NCBI GenBank assembly: GCA_036925085.1
Contig: JAUPFP010000008.1
Span: 1,395,501-1,459,500 of the forward strand
Length of the DNA stretch: 64,000 bases
Source of the DNA: Brachycybe producta
Lineage: Eukaryota > Arthropoda > Diplopoda > Playtdesmida > Andrognathidae
Direction of reading: 5' to 3'
Positions 56,753 through 64,000 of the stretch are shown piece after piece; the stretch's first letter is position 1, and the number at the start of each line of letters is the position of its first letter. The notes beneath the pieces are model-generated. The model searched no databases. It had not been told where the DNA came from and worked only from the letters and a program-made list of their open reading frames with translations. Made by a program: the position numbers and the translations under genes.

Positions 56753-57434
56753 TATCATATCCGATTTTATACTTGAGTTGAATAGAATAGAGTTTATGGG
56801 ATTTGAAGGTGGCAACGAGGAGGGATTTATTCATCGATCGATTGATCCATCTTTTTAGATAATTTTTTTTTTCTTTCTCAACTCAAAAAAATACATCAAT
56901 GAATTTTTTTTGGGCGTAAACGGCATCTTTTGTTTGTAATGTCAACTTTAAATTTTTCATTAGTTAAAGTGATGTTTTAATGGAAACCTGTTTTACATAC
57001 GGCCCTATATTAAAATTGTTGAAAATATAATGATTATGGGCGATAGAAACGTTTTATGTTTTGAAGTTTTTTGTTTGTGTATATAAAGGAAGTTATCATT
57101 TTAAACCACAAATTATTTTATTCAGACTTCATTCCACAATTGACATGTTTTTTTGGAGAAGAAAAAGAAAAAAAAAAGTATTTCAACTTTTCAATTATCT
57201 ATTCACTAATTGTTCAATGATTTATTGGATAATTAAATTAAAGAATTCAATTTAAAAGTCTTAAACTGAAGCATTATTTAATCGTACAATGGTAAATAAA
57301 TGTCATAATTTGACCTACTCAATCTTATTAAAAGACAACAGAATTGCAAATAAAATGAAATAAACAGTGAAATCCGGGTTAAAATATTAAATATGACATA
57401 ATGGTTCATCTATTTAATTCATAATGCAAAGAAA
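56753..57434. other. Non-coding stretch
   Basis: AT-rich unique sequence; nothing supportable. Confidence 0.5.
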
Positions 57435-57442
57435 ACCCAAGC

Positions 57443-57605
57443 TAGAGACCTACATTGTGTAAAAATTTAAAGCTCAGCCCAGCCCAGCCCAGCACATGAG
57501 ACTTTATACTGGGCCCAGGCCAAAGAAGCCCACCAGACCCATGGGTCTTTAACATAAATATGCTAGCCCAAGCCCACCGGCCCATGGGCTTTATGTAGGT
57601 CTCTA
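57443..57605. mobile_element. Family T hAT-type MITE, copy 1
   Basis: A 163 bp element with ends TAGAGACCTACAT on both sides (inverted), then AAAGC. The 8 bp flanks ACCCAAGC (57435-57442) and ATCCAAGC (57606-57613) match at 7 of 8. The interior repeats AGCCCA/GGGCCC motifs (CAGCCCAGCCCAGCCCAGC, CGGCCCATGGGC). A similar end occurs at 60571-60679. Confidence 0.78.
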
Positions 57606-57613
57606 ATCCAAGC

Positions 57614-58065
57614 CTGTGCTACTTTATTTTTTCTTTAATGGTGGTAGTATGTTCATTTTTTTTAAATGAAAACGTATGGAGTCGTTTTTTTAACTTTTTT
57701 TTATGACTTTTGCGATTTTCCCCAGACTTTTTTCTATAATGTATTCATGTAGATTAGTTCAAAACCTTTAATTTGGTGTGTATATTGTGTCGACGTTTGT
57801 TTTTGTATAGGTGCAATTGAAATTCCCTTACACCTACATGTATAATATTGTAGATTGTAAATTTTATACTGGTACATGTTAGTGAACATTCCCGAAATGT
57901 ATTTATGACCAATTGAAAAAGTGTTATACGAACTTTAGGTTCTGTCAGTTTATACTAAGACACGACAAACTGCCCATAATATGCAATGCGGTGTATCCAC
58001 CCCTGACTTTTTCAGGTATAGTTGCCTAACTATGCATTTTTAATTTGAAAAGTACGTTATTTAAG
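57614..58065. other. Non-coding stretch
   Basis: No supportable feature. Confidence 0.5.
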
Positions 58066-58116
58066 CTTAGACTATTACTTTACTATTACTTTACTTTTTT
58101 AAAGTAATAGTCTAAG
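58066..58116. repeat. 17 bp stem hairpin
   Basis: CTTAGACTATTACTTTA (58066-58082) is perfectly inverted at 58100-58116. The loop contains a further CTATTACTTTA copy. It lies 40 bp before the family B element. Confidence 0.8.
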
Positions 58117-58156
58117 ATTTAATGTACCCTCCGCCTATAACGGTGGATCCTGGACA

Positions 58157-58343
58157 TAGGCTTGCCACCTTTCCTCCATTTGGAGGAAATGTCCTCCGAC
58201 CAGGACCGTCCTCCACGAAGGCAAACATGTTCTCCACACAATAGATTGTATAAAAACTTAAATACATTTTGTGGAGGATGATGTTCCTGGTCGGAGGACA
58301 GTTCTTCCGAATGAAGGACTGTCCTCTACAGGTGGCAAACCTA
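58157..58343. mobile_element. Family B hAT-type MITE, copy 2
   Basis: Ends TAGGCTTGCCACCTTTCC (left) and TAGGTTTGCCACCTGTAG (right, inverted). Flanked by a perfect 8 bp duplication CCTGGACA (58149-58156 and 58344-58351). The inner GGAAATGTCCTCCGACCAGG block is shared with copy 1 at 40668. Confidence 0.9.
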
Positions 58344-58351
58344 CCTGGACA

Positions 58352-59300
58352 GGTTATTCGAGGATCCTACATCAAAATTCGATAGATTAACAAGTGGAGG
58401 CTGCAGTGTAAACAAATTCCAGATCTCCATAGGTTATGGGGAAGTTGGTTAAAATAGGAGAAATACAAGTCCACCACGCAAACTGGACAACGGTGGTCTT
58501 GTCAACTTAAATAAAAGCTTGTAAAAATGAGATTTATATAAGATATTTTCAAATAAGAACATGATTTATTTTCTAACCCTTATGGGAAAAATAGGCAACA
58601 GTGGAATTGTGTGAAGAATCTACTTTTTTCAATTTTTTATGAAAATTTCAGTTAAGTTGTTCATTCAGCACTTTAATTGGAAACGTGTGTTTTATTTTTA
58701 TTTTCATCGTTTTTTTTTTTTTTTTTTCTTCATACTTCCGCAAAAATTGACTTTTTTTCTTCAGTTTTATTGGTCTTTAAGACTTACTGTATGTATGTAT
58801 ATATACTATCGTGTATATATGTAATATGCATATAATAAATGGGTAACATATACCTCCCTCCTCCCCCTCCCCCTTATATATTTTTTCTTTCCTTTTGTTC
58901 TCCCATTTTTTCTTATTGCTTTTTTCATGGCTATTGCTATAGGGTTTTTCTATACAGACAGGGGTGTAGGTGTTGTTTATGAGACTTTTAAATCGTTTCA
59001 TACCCAATACTTTAATAACATCTTTGCTCGATATATATTTTTTTTGTTCTTCTCGTTTCTCCCTCGAAAGTTCTCTTTTTTATTATTATGCCTAATAGCT
59101 GAATTTTCGGTTATTAGCTCAACTCATAACCACAAATTTCAGGCATACAATATGCAATATTCTAACACAGTTGGGCCTATAAAAGTACAGTGCACTGAAC
59201 AATAAGCTGATTATTAACATTTTTTTACATTGATCTCTAGAACTAGACCATTATAAGTTATACTCATATGGCAATAAAAAGAGATATATAGGAGTATTTT

Positions 59301-59307
<7 letters not shown>
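58352..59307. other. AT-rich non-coding stretch
   Basis: No supportable feature; a C-rich TCCCTCCTCC tract near 58853-58873. Confidence 0.5.
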
Positions 59308-59340
<33 letters not shown>

Positions 59341-59361
59341 ACTCTCTCCATCTCTCTCTAA

Positions 59362-59393
<32 letters not shown>

Positions 59394-59415
59394 AACTCTC
59401 TCCATCTCTCTCTAA

Positions 59416-59454
<39 letters not shown>

Positions 59455-59625
59455 ACTCTCTCCATCTCTCTCTAACTCTTTCTCTCTCTCTCTCTCTCTA
59501 ACTCTCTTCATCTCTCTCTTTCCCTCTCTCTCTTTCTCTCTCTCTCTAACTCTCTCTTTCTCTCTCTCTCTCTCTAACTCTCTCCCTCTCTCTCTCTCTA
59601 AGTCTCCATCTCTCTCTCTCACTCT
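59308..59625 (+). repeat. Long (TC)n array with higher-order repeat
   Basis: About 320 bp. Within the TC background a longer unit, TAACTCTCTCCATCTCTCTC followed by TAACTCTTTC and a TC run, recurs from 59339, 59393, 59453 and 59499 (spacings 54, 60, 46). The spacing varies because the TC run length varies. Confidence 0.95.
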
Positions 59626-60240
59626 CAATGCGGTTATTTGGGTGTACATCCAATTTGGTTAACAACCTAATTATTTTAATCATTGATTATATGCACATAC
59701 ATACTTATGGTTCTAATTCGTGTCATTGTACTTGTGTGAGGGGTGGTGGGGGAGTGGATAGATGGATGGATTAATAGAAGCATTCAATATGCCTATTATG
59801 AATACAATTGTTTTTTTGTTTGTTTTTTTAAGTTGGCTTTTGATTAGATTTTTTGCCAATAGTATTTTGCTGTTTAGAGGCGTGTTTTTTTTTCTTTCTG
59901 CAGTTGTGGTCAAACCATTCATGACCACATCGTTTTTGTCTTCATTGGTCTAACTTGTGATGGTATTTTTCAATATGGCGATGGTGTTTATGCAGACTGA
60001 AGGTAGTCATGTCAGCATGTCAACCATGTTGCTTGTCTATAGGATCATAATAAAATATGGTGACTAAAATGGTTAATGGTTCAACCAATGGTCCGACTGC
60101 AAGTGCAGAAGAAGAAAAAAAAACCGCCTTAGGTGGTTTCATGGTTAATTTTTAATCCATAACCTTTTCTTAAATCTTGATTGTTCCTAGTTTAGCGTGA
60201 CAGTTAAGGTGGTTTTAATGTTTAAATATCTCTAAAATTC
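59626..60240. other. Non-coding stretch
   Basis: No supportable feature. Confidence 0.5.
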
Positions 60241-60241
60241 T

Positions 60242-60549
60242 GGTTATTTTGTCTTTCAGGAGCAAAAAAGGATTTTCATGTTGATATAATGTATTTTAAA
60301 ATAAGCTTTTTTTAAAATGTTTATCCAAAGTTTAGTTTTCAAATTTTGAATTTAAATTTGAAATATTAGTCTGCCTGTGACAGAGAGACCCCAAAATATA
60401 AACCGAATAACAATTGCAATGTGTTCTGTTGCATCTGATATCAACATAAAAATACTATTAATTGGTTCAGTAGGCAAGTAGTATAAGTGGTTCAGCTACC
60501 ATTCTAGTTATCAACACTTTCAATTTGTCTTTAGTTTTGACCATCAGGA
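60242..60549. mobile_element. Family M MITE, copy 5
   Basis: Starts GGTTATTTTGTCTTTCAGGA then GCAAAA, followed by TTTTCATGTTGATATAATG. The right part has ATCAACATAAAAATACTATT, GGTTCAGCTACCATTCTAGT, CAACACTTTCAATTTGTCTT and a decayed end near CCATCAGG. The left subterminal AGAAACTAG block is deleted. Confidence 0.65.
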
Positions 60550-60570
60550 CCAAAAACCACCGTGGATCAC

Positions 60571-60679
60571 TAGGTCTATGATGTCTACAAAATCCGAAAA
60601 AACTGATTGAAGTCCAACAAAGCCCCCCCCCCCAAAAATGATGAAGCCCTTCGGCCCATGAGCTTTATTTAGGTCTTTA
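60571..60679. mobile_element. Family T element, copy 2 (diverged)
   Basis: The right part AAGCCCTTCGGCCCATGAGC then TTTATTTAGGTCTTTA matches T copy 1 (AAGCCCACCGGCCCATGGGC, TTTATGTAGGTCTCTA). The left end is probably TAGGTCTATGATGTC. No convincing TSD. Confidence 0.55.
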
Positions 60680-63000
60680 GATCAATATTCAATAGTAACA
60701 AAGCCAACAACCATTGATCTTTTTTTGTGTCTTTTGCTTTGAATCTTTCTATTCATAGTTGAGGTGGGGTGTTATCTTCTGACATTTTTTTCCTCCTACT
60801 TCAGAATTGTGTTCAAGTGTCCTCAAATATTACACAGCAACGGATTATATATATATATACATCTTTTTTTCTGTTGCCTTTTGTATTTCAATCTGAAATG
60901 AAAGGAACCGCATTACACATCAAACATTACGTGCCATTTTTTTAATTTGTTAAAACTTTGATGTTTTTTTGTTTGTTTGTTTATTTTTTTGTGTGATGCT
61001 TGTCTTTTTTTTTTTTTTTTTGAATTATTGTTACTTTTACTTTAAATTCAATCTCTTCAACAACAACAAAAAACTTTGTATATGTTTTTGTTTGTTTGAG
61101 AAGAAGGGGAAAAGTAAGATAGAATAAAATATAATCGAAACACTCACACTGATGATTTGTTTTGAAGTAGGATTGATTTTGCTATTGGAAGGAAGGAAGG
61201 AAAGCAAAAGTGTTGAATTGAAGAATTTTCCTCTTTTTTTTTTCTTCTTCTTCTAGCTCCTCCATCGGGTGCATTTTTCTTTTATCTGTCTTATTCGAAT
61301 ATCATCTTTTTTTTTCTTCTTCTTCTAATTCTGTCCACCATATGAAATATATAAACGAAATGAAAGAAAAGATATAAGTTTCTCATTGGATTATTCTATT
61401 GATATCCATCAGTATTGGACGTGTAAGAGTTTTAAGTCTTTTCGAACATATAGAAGAAGAAGAAAGTGGCAAGGAGAAAATCTTTCCCAAAGATCTAACT
61501 CTATAAAACGAGAAAATGTTATAAAAGCTTCTTGGGCAAATGTTAACATTTACAACATGTAACTAATATGTTTTGGACGCAATCTATTCTAGTATGAATT
61601 GAGTTTTATGTCGATCTAGATATGGAACAATGAACATAAGATGGGCTCGAGGGAAGCGAAGAGGGGGGAAAAGAGATTCTGGAATGTTAAGCTAAAGCTT
61701 AAAAGTATCTCGATATTTCATCACGGAAAGATTTTAGTTATGATTGATGATAGGAAAGGAGAGGAGACTTGTGTTTGATTTCGTATATTACTGTCAAAAT
61801 AAAAAAAAATCAATTATTCTGGTCAATTACTAAGCAATGTTATCACCTATTCGGTAATAATTTCGTACAATTCGTTGTTACTTTTAGGCATTATGTAGAA
61901 ATGTCTAAAACAAATTTGTGTTGTTGTTTTCAGACAATATGCACCATTATCATTAACAACACTAGTAATTTTGCAGATTTTCAAGCAAATTAAGTTTGTT
62001 TGTTTGTTGCATACAGACTAGTGTATCTATACAATGACTGATTTTTAAAACTTGGTTGTAACATACTTGGTTCTTACAATGACATGACATCATCAAAGTA
62101 AATATTTCTTGTCATTCTTAGTATTCGCAGAAGCATTTTTGAGGTCTAATTACTAAAACTTCTAAAAATCTAAATCTCTAAAAATCTTTTCTGCTTCTTT
62201 GAATATGTCAGCCGCTTTTTGTGATTTTTAGGCGAAAACTGGCAACCATAAACAAATGATTGACTTTTGTCTTAATTAAAAGTTACAAAGGACTTTTACA
62301 ATTTAATATTTATCAAAATGAAATTGAAGCGGCATATTCTTACTACACCTCAACACTAACACTTTCTAATCAGCAATCAGCAAAGAGTAGTTATGGTGTG
62401 AAGAATCCCTCACACTCACTGAATTGGAAAAATTTGTGTGATTTTGTCAAATTGATAATGTCAAAACAGCACAAGATAAGACATTCCTAGCAGTTTGACG
62501 AGTGTGTGTGTAATATGAGCCTCGGAGGCTTTAAAAACAAAATCTAAATTACTTGGAACTTGAACTTCATCTTGAAGACTTCTGAACCCTCTGACTATTG
62601 TTCCAAAATGGAAAATCGTTTGACTGGTTTTTTTCTTCTTCTGTGTTTCCGGAAAATATGATTACTCAGAGAGCGTGACTAAAATTTTATCCGAAGCTAG
62701 GTTGGACTTGTTAGCAGTTCGTTGGACTTGACTTCAGCCTTAATATTTAAAAAAAAATGTGCAAAGCTGTCTGTATATGGGTAGGGATGACCACTCTTAA
62801 GAAAGTAATAGTGATGTTTGCACGGACAGACTCTTTTTTTTTGGTTATTTGTACCTAGGGTGATTCAACAATGGAAGTTACTTCAAGAGGAGGCGCTATT
62901 GAACAATTGGTCAATATACATGTATACTAATGCTGTCATTCAACTAAATATTATATTTGCATGGGGAATTTGTGATGGTTAGTGATTTATTTGGATAATG
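60680..63000. other. AT-rich non-coding stretch
   Basis: Simple tracts only: (AT)n near 60847, a T run near 61004-61020, GGAA near 61190, TTC tracts near 61246 and 61316. No gene or complete transposon seen. Confidence 0.5.
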
Positions 63001-63029
63001 CATTTTATTTTTGCTGCTTTTAGACTAAA

Positions 63030-63095
63030 TAGTTCCTTTCCCACAGACCCTCTGGGCTGCTTGGAAAGAAAAATTATTCAAATTCCAAAAACAAC
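63030..63095. repeat. Dispersed repeat N, weak copy 3
   Basis: TTCCCACAGACCCTCTGGGC then TGCTTGGAAAG...TTATTCAAATTCC resembles the end of repeat N at 10800-10850 (ACCACAGGCCTTCTTGGCTG, TTTTTCAAATTTG). Short and diverged. Confidence 0.3.
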
Positions 63096-64000
63096 GGTTA
63101 GAGTGTTGAAATTCCAAGGCTAAGTTTTCTTCTTGAATTTGGGCCTAACAATTGTCTAATTTAAGAATCTCCAATAAATAATATTGATGATGATGTATCA
63201 ATGTTTTTGAGTGTAAGTCAATTGATTTATCCATTACTTTTACAAAATGTTTGTGACATCAAACTGTGAGATTAAATTAACAAGATGATGAGAAATCTGG
63301 TGAAGTGTTGTATTTTTTTTTTGTTGTTGTTGTAATCATCATTTGAAAGAAGAAATAAACTATAGAAAAAAGGGTATATTGGCTGGTTGAGAGGGCGGAG
63401 GAAGGGGGTCAGTTCGTGACTGGTTTAAGAAATGAGAGCAAGTACATTTTGGTGGACTAGATGGGCAATTGGTTAAAAACTACAAGAGTTTTTGGTACAC
63501 AATAACACTGATTGATGTTGTATGCGTGTGTTTGTGTGTTCCGAAAAGTGCCATGTAGGAACAATGAGACGGAATTAAGAAAGCAAAATGGCAAATGTAC
63601 CATCACCACCACCACCACTATGGTATCAGTATTTATTTTAAAAGGAAAGAATATGTTCTGGTTTTTTTTCCACTTCCAAAATGCAATAGCCCCATTATTA
63701 CTGGCAATATACACAGTAATATGTTGTATACATGTATGTGTGTGTTTATATAGATATATGAAAACAGCAGCTGTTAAAATGGGGTTTTTTTCTTCTTCTT
63801 CATTTTCTGTAGAACTAAATAAAACAACTTTATTCTAAAGTTTCGTTGACTTTATTGGTTGTAGTTACTGAATGTATATTTTATTTCTTATATATTTGCA
63901 TAAAGATAAATATATATATATAAAACCAATTCAATAAGAGACAAATATTTGTTGGGTCATTTTTGTAGTTCACGTTATATTTTTGAAAACGTTTATTCAC
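63096..64000. other. AT-rich non-coding end of window
   Basis: Short ACC and AT tracts (63603-63617, 63910-63922). A 108-codon frame at 63512-63838 crosses them and shows no domain. Confidence 0.5.

Overview
This window looks like a stretch of an animal (metazoan) nuclear genome, intergenic or intronic, with no recognisable host gene. The base composition is strongly A+T-rich, long T and A runs and di-/trinucleotide microsatellites are everywhere, no open reading frame exceeds about 130 codons, and there is no operon-like packing, rRNA or clear tRNA. The mix of short non-autonomous DNA transposons (MITEs), Helitron remnants, solo-type LTRs and a decayed tRNA-like SINE head would fit an invertebrate such as a lophotrochozoan. 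The exact taxon cannot be set from this sequence.

The readable content is a record of transposition. I found several families by comparing the window with itself and looking for terminal inverted repeats (TIRs) and target-site duplications (TSDs). They are: (A) five palindromic elements of about 140-210 bp beginning ACAGGC, flanked by 8-10 bp (mostly 9 bp) duplications, as expected of Mutator-like elements; (B, L, T, U and one at 52.3 kb) hAT-type elements with 8 bp duplications; (K, I, J) pogo/Tigger-like or other TA-flanked elements; a PIF/Harbinger-type element with a TAA duplication; (M) a dispersed element with ends GGTTATTCTG, one copy of which is split by both a hAT element and a solo LTR; (P) elements with long imperfect TIRs, one carrying an internal minisatellite; (F) long-TIR elements holding nested insertions; and two Helitron 3' ends, each with a 3' hairpin, a CTAG terminus and a decayed helicase C-terminus.

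Layout: 0-8 kb holds microsatellites, M and P copies and the Harbinger element; 8-12.4 kb a foldback hairpin, F1 with nested A1, and a minus-strand LTR plus possible gag start; 12.4-19 kb mostly unique sequence and microsatellites; 19-26 kb a dense cluster (D, F2 with G, C1/C2, J1, M2, U1); 27-30 kb the M3 nest; 30-38 kb R1, A4, P2, J3/I1 and A5; 38.8 kb a 31 bp minisatellite; 40-49 kb B1, K1, a SINE-like head, M4, I2, Helitron 1 and K2; 50-64 kb R2, a complete hAT MITE, A2, A3, Helitron 2, T1, B2, a (TC)n array and M5.

No set of genes working together can be described. The most interesting signals are the 9 bp-TSD palindromic family, dated nested insertions, and perfect CRE sites (TGACGTCA) carried inside mobile elements of several unrelated families.
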